Assembly (NCBI RefSeq): GCF_002078015.1
Contig: NZ_LWBP01000078.1
Coordinates: 62,001-126,000, forward strand
DNA length: 64,000 nt
Reading direction: 5' to 3'
From: Niastella populi
Lineage (GTDB): Bacteria; Bacteroidota; Bacteroidia; Chitinophagales; Chitinophagaceae
The notes under the pieces were generated by a model. That model searched no databases and had not been told where the DNA came from. It worked only from the letters and a program-made list of their open reading frames with translations. Made by a program: the position numbers and the translations under genes. Below, one piece after another: positions 52,720 through 60,296 of the stretch. Within the stretch, counting starts at the first letter, position 1, and each line of letters starts with the position of its first letter.

Positions 52720-54099
52720 TTAGCTATTCATCAATTGCAACAACTTATGCTTGTCCTGCACCGGTAACAAAGTTCCTTCTTCATTCATGATGCCCTGTTT
52801 CAACAACCATTGCTCAAACTCAGGGGCGGGCTTCAGGCCAAGCACCCTGCGCACATACAACACATCATGAAATGAAGTGCTTTGATAATTCAGCATTATA
52901 TCATCAGCGCCGGGAATACCCATTATATAATTGCAGCCGGCCACACCTAATAAGGTAAGCAGGTTATCCATATCATCCTGGTCGGCTTCGGCATGGTTGG
53001 TATAACACACATCAACTCCCATCGGCAAACCAAGCAGTTTACCACAAAAATGATCTTCCAGCGCCGCCCTGATGATCTGTTTACCATCGAATAAATATTC
53101 CGGACCAATAAAACCAACCACTGTATTGACCAGCAAGGGCGAAAACTTTCTGGCCACCGCATAGGCCCGTGCTTCGCAGGTTTGCTGATCAACCCCTTCA
53201 TGCGCATTGGCCGATAAGGAACTCCCCTGCCCTGTTTCAAAATACATAACATTATTACCCAGCGTGCCCCGTTGTAACGACAAAGCCGCCTCGTACGCCT
53301 CCTGTAATAAAGCCAGGTCAATACCAAAACTTTTATTGGTCTTTTCGGTACCGCCTATAGATTGAAACACCAGATCGATCGGCGCCTTTTGCTGCACCAG
53401 TTGTAAAGAAGTGGTTACATGGCTTAAAATGCAGCTTTGCGTTGGGATCTCAAACCGCTGAATGATGGAATCGAGCATATGCAGCAGCATTTGCACATGC
53501 GCCGGTGAATCCGTTGCCGGATTGATGCCGATCACCGCATCACCGCTGCCATATAATAAACCGTCAACGATACTGGCTGCAATTCCTTTGGGATCATCTG
53601 TAGGGTGATTGGGTTGCAGCCTTACCGACAACCTTCCTTTCAACCCGATCGTATTGCGAAACTTCGTAACCACTTCGCATTTACGGGCCACGCTGATTAG
53701 GTCCTGGTTGCGCATCAGTTTTGAAACGGCCGCCACCATTTCAGGTGTTAATCCCGGCGCCAGTTGTCGTAAACCAGCCGGCGTAGCTTCATCGCTTAAC
53801 AACCAGTTGCGCAACTGGCCGGTTGTAAAATGGGCAACCGGAGCAAATGCCTGTGCATTATGTGAATCGATGATGAGCCGGGTTACTTCGTCCTGTTCAT
53901 ACGGAATAACATGTTCGGTAAGAAAGTTTGTAAGCGGTACATCGGCCAGCGCCAATTGCGCTGCTACCCGTTCTTTATAATCAGCAGCCGCTACGCCCGC
54001 CAGCGCATCGCCCGAACGGAAAGGGCCTGCCTTCGCCAGCAGTTCTCTCAATGTATTAAAATGGTAAGTATGCTGCTGTATGGTGTAACGATAAGCCAT
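52720..54099 (-). CDS. eutB: Ethanolamine ammonia-lyase large subunit
   Basis: Catalytic heavy chain, 459 aa (usual 450-465), binding ethanolamine and adenosylcobalamin. Family marks: SGDALAGVAA (about 30-39), RLSVRLQPNHPTDDPKGIAASIVDGLLYGSGDAVIGINPA in parts (LQPNHPTDDP, LYGSGDAVIGINPA, about 160-198), YFETGQGSSLSANAHEG (about 284-300), and GVDVCYTNHAEADQDDMDN (about 359-377). It lies 3 bases after the permease gene, so they are one operon. No EutA reactivase, aldehyde dehydrogenase or microcompartment shell genes are nearby. Confidence 0.96.
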   Translation of the reverse strand: MAYRYTIQQHTYHFNTLRELLAKAGPFRSGDALAGVAAADYKERVAAQLALADVPLTNFLTEHVIPYEQDEVTRLIIDSHNAQAFAPVAHFTTGQLRNWLLSDEATPAGLRQLAPGLTPEMVAAVSKLMRNQDLISVARKCEVVTKFRNTIGLKGRLSVRLQPNHPTDDPKGIAASIVDGLLYGSGDAVIGINPATDSPAHVQMLLHMLDSIIQRFEIPTQSCILSHVTTSLQLVQQKAPIDLVFQSIGGTEKTNKSFGIDLALLQEAYEAALSLQRGTLGNNVMYFETGQGSSLSANAHEGVDQQTCEARAYAVARKFSPLLVNTVVGFIGPEYLFDGKQIIRAALEDHFCGKLLGLPMGVDVCYTNHAEADQDDMDNLLTLLGVAGCNYIMGIPGADDIMLNYQSTSFHDVLYVRRVLGLKPAPEFEQWLLKQGIMNEEGTLLPVQDKHKLLQLMNS

Positions 54100-54102
54100 C
54101 AG

Positions 54103-55404
54103 TTATTTAGTTATTGAGTGCTCTTTTCTGAACGCAACAAACAATACAACCAGTAAGATCAACAAGCCAAAGAATACAATACTTATTAAGGGGTTATACC
54201 AGACAATGGCCACCAGGCAAACCACCCCTAATACCAGGGCCGTTCCGGGGAACCAGGGATACAAAGGTACTTTGAAAGGCCGTTCCATAGCCGGCTCTTT
54301 TCGCCGCAATACCAGCAAACTGATCATACTGATTATATACATCACTACCGCCCCCAAAGCGCTTAAAATGATCACCTCGCCGGTATTCCCAATACATAAG
54401 GCAATAACACCTACCAGTCCACCGGCGGTCATTGCCGCATGCGGCGTTTGAAACCGTTTATTTACCCTGGCCAGCACTTCGGGTAAATAACCGCTTCGGG
54501 CCATGGCATATAACTGCCGCGAATAACTGATAATTACGCCATGAAAAGAAGCCACCAACCCAAACAAACCAATGCCCGCAAATACTTTTGTCCAGCTGTT
54601 TTGTTTACCCAAAACCACACTGATAGCCTCGGGCAACGGGTAATCGATAGCGGCCAGGTTATGCCAGTTGGTAACGCCGCCGGTAAAGAACATTACCCCA
54701 AAAGCCAGCAGCACCAACGTTACTATGCCATAAATGTATCCGCGGGGAATGGTACGTTGCGGGTCTTTCACTTCTTCGGCCACCATTGCCACGCCTTCAA
54801 TAGCCAGGTAAAACCAGATGGCAAAAGGCAATGCGGCAAATACGCCGCCCCAGCCGAATGGCATGGGATCATGGTTAAAATTTTCCCAGCGAAAAGCAGG
54901 CGCGGCTATGCCCATGAACAATAATAGTTCAGCCACCGCCATCAGCGTTACTACCAGCGAGAACATCGCCGATTCTTTAATGCCCAATACATTTATCAAC
55001 GTGAACACCACATAACACCCGATAGCAACGGGCAATACCGGCAATGCCGGGTGCAGAAAATGTACATAACTGCCCAGTGCGAAAGCAACGGCCGGGGGCG
55101 CCAGTAAAAATTCTACCAGCGTGGCGTAACCGGCTATCAACCCGCCCACCGGTCCCAACGCTTTGTATGCATAGGTGAACGGGCCGCCCGCCTGCGGTAT
55201 GGCAGCGGTTAATTCGGTAAAGCTGAAAATGAATGTAATGTAAAAGACGGTGACGATGATGGTTGCGATCAGCAACCCGCCCGTTCCTGCTACCTGCCAG
55301 CCAAGGTTCCAGCCAAAATATTCGCCTGAGATCACCAAACCTACCGCCAGCGCCCACAGGTGCACGGGTTTCAATACCTTTTTCAATGAAGGGTTGCTAT
55401 GCAT
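54103..55404 (-). CDS. eat: Ethanolamine permease
   Basis: 433-aa APC-superfamily transporter with about 12 hydrophobic segments. The start LKPVHLWALAVGLVISGEYFGWN (residues about 12-34, in parts) and ELTAAIPQAGGPFTYAYKALG (about 64-84, in parts) are typical of the ethanolamine permease group. It is first in the eat-eutB-eutC operon, with the next start 3 bases away. Uptake plus cleavage provides nitrogen and acetaldehyde. ATG at 55404; no cobalamin riboswitch is recognisable in the leader. Confidence 0.94.
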   Translation of the reverse strand: MHSNPSLKKVLKPVHLWALAVGLVISGEYFGWNLGWQVAGTGGLLIATIIVTVFYITFIFSFTELTAAIPQAGGPFTYAYKALGPVGGLIAGYATLVEFLLAPPAVAFALGSYVHFLHPALPVLPVAIGCYVVFTLINVLGIKESAMFSLVVTLMAVAELLLFMGIAAPAFRWENFNHDPMPFGWGGVFAALPFAIWFYLAIEGVAMVAEEVKDPQRTIPRGYIYGIVTLVLLAFGVMFFTGGVTNWHNLAAIDYPLPEAISVVLGKQNSWTKVFAGIGLFGLVASFHGVIISYSRQLYAMARSGYLPEVLARVNKRFQTPHAAMTAGGLVGVIALCIGNTGEVIILSALGAVVMYIISMISLLVLRRKEPAMERPFKVPLYPWFPGTALVLGVVCLVAIVWYNPLISIVFFGLLILLVVLFVAFRKEHSITK

Positions 55405-55695
55405 GCAATTAGTTTTAATATTCCAACTTTCTGTTGTTTTGGACTTTAAAGCAACCGTAAGAACAATGAGAACTTAAGATATTACAAACTAATTAAAAGT
55501 TGGGAAAGAACAGGAAAAGAATTTATAATTATATCAATCAGTAAGTTAGGCTCAAATTATGGCACTGCTGATCAACGTGCATTTTTGCAAAAAACAGCAA
55601 CCGGCCTACAGATTTTTAAAATTTTAAGGTTAGATTCGCTGCCATTTGAACGGTACGCATTAGTGCCTTTTATTACTTTCAAAACTTATTTATTT

Positions 55696-56364
55696 ATGCG
55701 ACTGCTGCTGTACATTTCCTCTTTTATCGCTATTACTTTAGTAAGCTTTACCGGAATGCAACAAAAACAAAAGATCGTTTTCTTCGGCGACTCAATTACC
55801 CAGGCCGGTGTATCACCAACAGGTTATATAACAGTGCTGGGCAACCTGATTGCACAAAAGGGATTGAAAGATCAGTATGAACTGGTAGGCGCAGGGATCG
55901 GCGGCAATAAAGTAACAGACCTGTATTTAAGACTGGAAGATGATGTGCTGGCCAAAAATCCCAATACGGTGGTGATCTGGATCGGTGTTAACGACGTTTG
56001 GCATAAAAAAGGCGGCACCGGTACCGATGCCAATAAATTTGAACAATTTTACAATGCCATCATCAAAAAATTACAGGCAAAAAATATTAAAGTGGTAATG
56101 GCCACACCGGCTGCCATTGGCGAAAAAACCGATTTCAGCAATGAGCTGGATGGCGATCTGAACAAATACGCCAATATCATTCGTTCCGTTGCAGCAAAGA
56201 ACAACTGTCCGCTGGTTGATCTGCGCAAAGCTTTCCTTGCTTATAACCTGGCCAACAATACAGAGAACAAAGACAAAGGAATTCTTACCGGCGACGGCGT
56301 TCACCTGAACGAGAAAGGCAACATGCTGGTAGCCGAAGAAATGATGAAAGCGCTGGTTAAATAG
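55696..56364 (+). CDS. SGNH/GDSL-type hydrolase
   Basis: 222 aa exported esterase-like protein from ATG 55696, which starts the signal peptide MRLLLYISSFIAITLVSF; a longer TTG frame from 55585 reads through the upstream region. SGNH blocks are visible: block I FFGDSITQAG (Ser about residue 33), block II GAGIGGNKV, block III WIGVNDVWH, block V DGVHLNEKG with Asp and His. It may remove acyl or acetyl groups from envelope glycans. A 17-bp hairpin terminator follows directly. Confidence 0.92.
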   Translation: MRLLLYISSFIAITLVSFTGMQQKQKIVFFGDSITQAGVSPTGYITVLGNLIAQKGLKDQYELVGAGIGGNKVTDLYLRLEDDVLAKNPNTVVIWIGVNDVWHKKGGTGTDANKFEQFYNAIIKKLQAKNIKVVMATPAAIGEKTDFSNELDGDLNKYANIIRSVAAKNNCPLVDLRKAFLAYNLANNTENKDKGILTGDGVHLNEKGNMLVAEEMMKALVK

Positions 56365-56375
56365 GAACATTTGGG

Positions 56376-56422
56376 AAAGGTGTGCCACACTTTCGAAGTG
56401 TGGCACACCTTTGTTATTTTTG
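56376..56422 (+). terminator. Long perfect hairpin terminator, overlapping a promoter-like element
   Basis: 17-bp perfect stem (56376-56392 with 56396-56412) and a 3-base loop, followed by GTTATTTTTG. The last eight bases TATTTTTG (56415-56422) match the TAnnTTTG element and lie 9 bases before the amidotransferase ATG, so both functions may coincide. Confidence 0.8.
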
Positions 56423-56431
56423 TATAATACT

Positions 56432-57274
56432 ATGAATAAACCAACAACCATACGAGTGGCTCTGCTGGATCTGTATGAGGGCCAGGTAAATGAAGGGATG
56501 CGCTGCATCCGCGACATTCTGCAGCAGTATAGTAAAGCAAACAATATCAATCTCGTATGCAAAGAATTCGACGTACGGCAAAAATACCAGCTGCCCGGTC
56601 TGCATCACGATGTTTACATTTCTTCGGGCGGTCCCGGTTCACCGCTTATAACCGGCCATGAATGGGAACGGTTGTATTTTGAATGGATCTATGAACTGGA
56701 GCAATATAACCGCAGCGAACAGCGTCCCAAAAAACATGTATATTTTATCTGCCACTCTTTTCAGCTGGCCGTTCAATACTTCCGCATAGCCAAAGTTACC
56801 AAACGCAAATCCACCGCTTTTGGCGTTTTTCCGATTCATATGCAGTTGAATAGTAAAGAGGAGGCTATTTTCAATGGTTTGCACGACCCATTTTATGCCG
56901 TTGACAGCCGTAACTACCAGGTGGTGAAGCCCGATCATGAGCAAATGCAAAAAAAAGGCGCCGTTATTCTGGCCATTGAAAAAGAACGCCCGCATGTGCC
57001 GCTCGAAAGGGCCATCATGGGCATACGTTTCAACGATTATATGGTGGGCACCCAGTTTCACCCCGAAGCAGATGCGCCCGGTATGAGCCGGTACCTGCAG
57101 CGTGAAGACAAAAAACAAATGGTGATCAAAAACCATGGGTTCGAAAAATGGCAGTCCATGATCGAACATCTCAACGACCCCGATAAGATCTTATTTACCT
57201 ACTCGCATATACTACCCAATTTTCTCGACATGGCAATTGAAGCGACAAAAGGGGGCGTGAATCGACAATCGTGA
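56432..57274 (+). CDS. Type 1 glutamine amidotransferase-like protein
   Basis: 280 aa from ATG 56432. The class I amidotransferase fold is shown by ISSGGPGSPLITGHEW (about 64-79), the nucleophile Cys in VYFICHSFQLAV (about 103-114), and the His/Glu pair in VGTQFHPEADAPG (about 204-216). The Cys-His-Glu triad is intact, so it should release ammonia from glutamine. No synthetase domain is fused; the ammonia acceptor may be handled by the downstream ATP-grasp-like protein. Followed by a repeat array, then that gene. Confidence 0.87.
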   Translation: MNKPTTIRVALLDLYEGQVNEGMRCIRDILQQYSKANNINLVCKEFDVRQKYQLPGLHHDVYISSGGPGSPLITGHEWERLYFEWIYELEQYNRSEQRPKKHVYFICHSFQLAVQYFRIAKVTKRKSTAFGVFPIHMQLNSKEEAIFNGLHDPFYAVDSRNYQVVKPDHEQMQKKGAVILAIEKERPHVPLERAIMGIRFNDYMVGTQFHPEADAPGMSRYLQREDKKQMVIKNHGFEKWQSMIEHLNDPDKILFTYSHILPNFLDMAIEATKGGVNRQS

Positions 57275-57381
57275 AATAAAATACAGCCGAAGGCCAACAG
57301 CTTAAGGCTTAAAGCCAATACAGAAACAGCCGCGCTGGAAACTGATAGGGATACTCACCGTTCTTCTGCACTAAGAACTCA

Positions 57382-57466
57382 GAACTGAATAACTGAATAA
57401 CTGAATAACTGAACAACTGAACAACTGAATAACTGAATAACCAGTCAACTTGTTAACCCGTCAACT
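57382..57466. repeat. Tandem array of TGAATAAC / TGAACAAC units plus GTCAAC units
   Basis: At 57382-57441 seven or more 8-base units (TGAATAAC, TGAACAAC) run in direct order, the complement of those at 52575-52629 and 59051-59079. They are followed by two GTCAACTTGTTAACCC-like units (57440-57466) of the 6180 family. Two array families abut here. Confidence 0.75.
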
Positions 57467-57513
57467 TTCTTACAATAACTTCTACGTATCTTTCCCTACA
57501 AAACAGTCAACTC

Positions 57514-58707
57514 ATGGTACCCGGTTTGCGGAAAACATTTAATACATCTTTTACCGATCGGCAATACGAAGCATTTTTAAAAGACCTGAACAGTAAATAC
57601 CCCGGCGCCATAGCGTTCAGGTTGTGCGAAACACCGGTCTTTGCCGATAAGCTGTTTGCCGGTAAAATGATCGGGGCCTGCGAGCATATTGTCGATGTGA
57701 TCACCGACCCGGCATTTAAATCAATGACAGAAGCAGGCATCCCCGCCGGCGAACGGGTTCCCAACGAAAGCGATCATTGCGAACTGTTCTGCTTCGATTT
57801 CGGCGTTTGCCTCAATGAGGAAGGGGAACCCGAACCCCGGCTGATCGAAATGCAGGGCTTTCCTACCCTCTTCGGCTTCCAGGTATTTTACCCCGATCTC
57901 TTCAGAGAATATTTCCCCATACCAGAAAATTACAGCCAGTACCTGAACGGACTGAACCGTGAAACTTATCTGCAGTTGTTAAAGGAAGTGATCACCGGTG
58001 ATGTACCTGCAGAGAACACAATTTTGCTTGAAATAAAACCACACGAACAAAAGACCCGGATCGATTTTTACACCACACAGGAATACCTGGGTATACAACC
58101 GGTTTGCATTACCGAACTTATACAGGAAGGAAAAGACCTGTATTATATGCGCAACGGTAAGAAAACCCAGGTAAAGCGCATTTACAACCGCGTTATATTC
58201 GATGAATTGCAGACAAAGAAAAATACACTTGGCAATTTTACCGACATTACCCAGGACCTGAACGTACAATGGGTGCCCCATCCCAACTGGTTTTACCGCA
58301 TCAGTAAATACACCCTGCCGTTGTTACACCATCCTTATGTGCCGGCCACTTATTTTCTGAACGAAATAAAACAACTGCCTGCCGACCTGGAGAATTATGT
58401 TTTAAAACCCTTATTTTCCTTTGCGGGACAAGGCGTAGTGATAGATATAACACCTGCGGATATCGAAAAAATAACCGACCCGCACAACTGGATCCTGCAG
58501 CGAAAAGTAAAATATGCAGAGATCATTGAAACACCCGACATGCCGGCCAAAGCGGAGATCAGGATCATGTATGCGTGGAAAAAAGGCTGGGACCGGCCGC
58601 AACCCGTTATCAACCTCGCCCGGTTAAGCAAAGGAAAAATGATCGGCGTAGCTTACAACAAAGACAAAAAGTGGGTTGGCGGCAGCGTTTGTTTTTTTGA
58701 ACGGTAA
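57514..58707 (+). CDS. ATP-grasp-like protein of unknown function
   Basis: 397 aa, cytoplasmic. The pattern suggests an ATP-grasp fold of the circularly permuted or glutathionylspermidine-synthase-like kind: RLIEMQGFPTLFGFQVFYPDLF in parts (LIEMQGFPTLFGFQVF, about 108-123), VLKPLFSFAGQGVVIDI (about 296-312, phosphate-binding lysine and glycine loop) and ILQRKVKYAEII. The N-terminal cysteine-bearing CELFCFDFGVC (about 89-99) is unusual. It follows the amidotransferase gene after a repeat array and precedes a cupin by 24 bases. I infer an amide-forming role, not shown. Confidence 0.7.
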   Translation: MVPGLRKTFNTSFTDRQYEAFLKDLNSKYPGAIAFRLCETPVFADKLFAGKMIGACEHIVDVITDPAFKSMTEAGIPAGERVPNESDHCELFCFDFGVCLNEEGEPEPRLIEMQGFPTLFGFQVFYPDLFREYFPIPENYSQYLNGLNRETYLQLLKEVITGDVPAENTILLEIKPHEQKTRIDFYTTQEYLGIQPVCITELIQEGKDLYYMRNGKKTQVKRIYNRVIFDELQTKKNTLGNFTDITQDLNVQWVPHPNWFYRISKYTLPLLHHPYVPATYFLNEIKQLPADLENYVLKPLFSFAGQGVVIDITPADIEKITDPHNWILQRKVKYAEIIETPDMPAKAEIRIMYAWKKGWDRPQPVINLARLSKGKMIGVAYNKDKKWVGGSVCFFER

Positions 58708-58731
58708 TGCTCATTCTATAAAAAAATACAT

Positions 58732-59052
58732 ATGCAACACCTTAACGACATTAAAGGCAAAGAGATTGTGCCGGGTTTATTCGGCCGTTTTGTTCATGGC
58801 GATAAAATAACCCTTTCGTTCGTTGAGATACAACAGGGAGCGCAATTACCCGAGCACAGCCACCCGCATGAACAGATCACCTATCTTATGGAAGGAGAAC
58901 TGGAAATGGTGATCGGCGGCGAGAAAATGTTGCTTACGCCCGGCATGGTGCATGTCATTCCGGGTAATGTACCACACAGCGCCTATGCCCGTACTGCGGT
59001 TAAAGTGCTCGATGCCTTTTCACCGGTGCGGGAAGATTATATAATACCATAG
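58732..59052 (+). CDS. Cupin domain-containing protein
   Basis: Single-domain cupin, 106 aa. Motif 1 is QLPEHSHPHEQITYLMEGELEM in parts (PEHSHPHEQITYLMEG, about 41-56) with the HxH...E metal ligands, and motif 2 is PGMVHVIPGNVPHSAYA (about 70-86) with the last His. It may bind a metal and a small organic acid. It follows the ATP-grasp-like gene by 24 bases, so probably one operon. The stop codon overlaps a repeat array. Confidence 0.92.
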   Translation: MQHLNDIKGKEIVPGLFGRFVHGDKITLSFVEIQQGAQLPEHSHPHEQITYLMEGELEMVIGGEKMLLTPGMVHVIPGNVPHSAYARTAVKVLDAFSPVREDYIIP

Positions 59053-59146
59053 TTATTCAGTTGTTCAGTTGTTCAGTTATCGAACGCGATATTATTCGCG
59101 AGCTCCTGAATTTGAGAACTTATGAACTGAACAACTGAACAACTCA
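59051..59146. repeat. Paired inverted 8-base arrays with central hairpin between convergent genes
   Basis: Left array 59051-59079 (GTTATTCA, GTTGTTCA units) and right array 59123-59146 (GAACTGAACAACTGAACAAC sense) flank a CGCGA-TATTAT-TCGCG hairpin (59086-59101). The left array overlaps the cupin stop; the right ends 9 bases before the efflux adaptor stop. Same design as 52575-52712. Confidence 0.8.
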
Positions 59147-59155
59147 CAAATTGGT

Positions 59156-60289
59156 TTACTCCTCCGCCGTATTTTTCATTTTACCCAGCACTGCATACGC
59201 ATTCTTTGTAACTACACTCATTCCTGAAAGCTCACTGTTGTTTGCGCTAACGGCCACGCGGTCATTCTCGCGAATGCCCGTTTCTACATTCACCAGTTGA
59301 AAAGCATTTTTACCGGTTGCCTGTACAATGTATTGCTGGTTGCCATATCGCACTACTGCTTCTTCGGGTACGGTTAACGAGGGCACATTCTCCAGGTGGA
59401 TGGAGGCATTCAAAAACATTCCGGGTAACAGGTTCTTTGGCCGGGTTTTGAAATGACAATGTATAATACCGCTGCGGTTGGCGTCTACGTTACGGGTAAC
59501 CAGTATCACTTCGCAATCATATTCTTTATCCGGCTCGTCAACAAAGGACACTTTCACCAGTTGGTCAACCTTTATCTTAGCCATGTCTTTTTCAAAAACA
59601 GTCAATGCGGCATGGATGTCGTCGGGGTTTATTAGCTCAAACAACACATCGGTGGCGTTCACGAACTTGCCGATATTTACATTCACCTTCGATACAAAAC
59701 CATTGATGGGTGAATAAATGGGTACGCTGCGCGAAATATTGTTTTCGCTCAACGAAGCGGGATTTACATTTATCAACCGCAGTTTTTCACCAAGCCCCTT
59801 TACCAGAACTTTCTGCGACGCATGATCAGCCTGCACCTGTTGAAAGGTTTTCGCCGCACTCACCTGTTCTTCGCTCAGTTCTTTTTGCCGCTCATATTCC
59901 TGTTGCAAAAAACGTAACCGGGCCAGCGCCATCAGGTAATCCTGTTGCAGTTGCACCAGTCCCTGGTCTTCGATGATGCCAATTACCTGCCCCCTGTTTA
60001 CATGCATCCCCGGCAGCAAAGTGGTATTCTTCAGGTAACCGCCTAAAGGAAAACTTACCGATACAATATTCTGCGGCGGCACATCCACAACCCCGTTCAC
60101 CTTCAGTACGGAGTTCAGGTTTTGCGATTGTACCGGGCCGGTTTCTATACCGGCATTTTTTATCTGTGCTTCGGTGAGCGTTACCGAACTTACGTCGGCG
60201 GGCTCTTGTTTTTCTATCGCTTTTTCATCCGTTGACGAACACGAAACAGATAAAAGCAAAACGGCTATATATAAAAACAAATTCTTCAT
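59156..60289 (-). CDS. RND efflux periplasmic adaptor (membrane fusion protein, heavy-metal type)
   Basis: Periplasmic lipoprotein adaptor, 377 aa, lipobox LSVSC (Cys 17). Lipoyl/biotinyl-like half motifs (VVDVPPQNIVSVSFPLGGYL in parts about 68-88, GFVSKVNVNIGKFV about 198-211), a coiled-coil hairpin between them (about 118-180) and a beta-barrel region (LVKVSFVDEPDKEYDC). It matches CusB/CzcB-like proteins that bridge an RND pump to the outer-membrane channel. The gene lies 7 bases after the pump gene on the minus strand, as part of its operon. Confidence 0.93.
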   Translation of the reverse strand: MKNLFLYIAVLLLSVSCSSTDEKAIEKQEPADVSSVTLTEAQIKNAGIETGPVQSQNLNSVLKVNGVVDVPPQNIVSVSFPLGGYLKNTTLLPGMHVNRGQVIGIIEDQGLVQLQQDYLMALARLRFLQQEYERQKELSEEQVSAAKTFQQVQADHASQKVLVKGLGEKLRLINVNPASLSENNISRSVPIYSPINGFVSKVNVNIGKFVNATDVLFELINPDDIHAALTVFEKDMAKIKVDQLVKVSFVDEPDKEYDCEVILVTRNVDANRSGIIHCHFKTRPKNLLPGMFLNASIHLENVPSLTVPEEAVVRYGNQQYIVQATGKNAFQLVNVETGIRENDRVAVSANNSELSGMSVVTKNAYAVLGKMKNTAEE

Positions 60290-60296
60290 GTAGTGA

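Noticed and set aside
55405-55584. Cobalamin riboswitch before the ethanolamine operon
   Set aside because: No B12-box-like conserved segment or long structured leader is visible.
55585-55695. TTG-initiated extension of the SGNH hydrolase
   Set aside because: The ATG at 55696 starts a clean signal peptide; the extension would bury it.
6180-59146. CRISPR array
   Set aside because: The repeats are 7-9 bases (24 once), contiguous and without unique spacers, and no cas genes are present.
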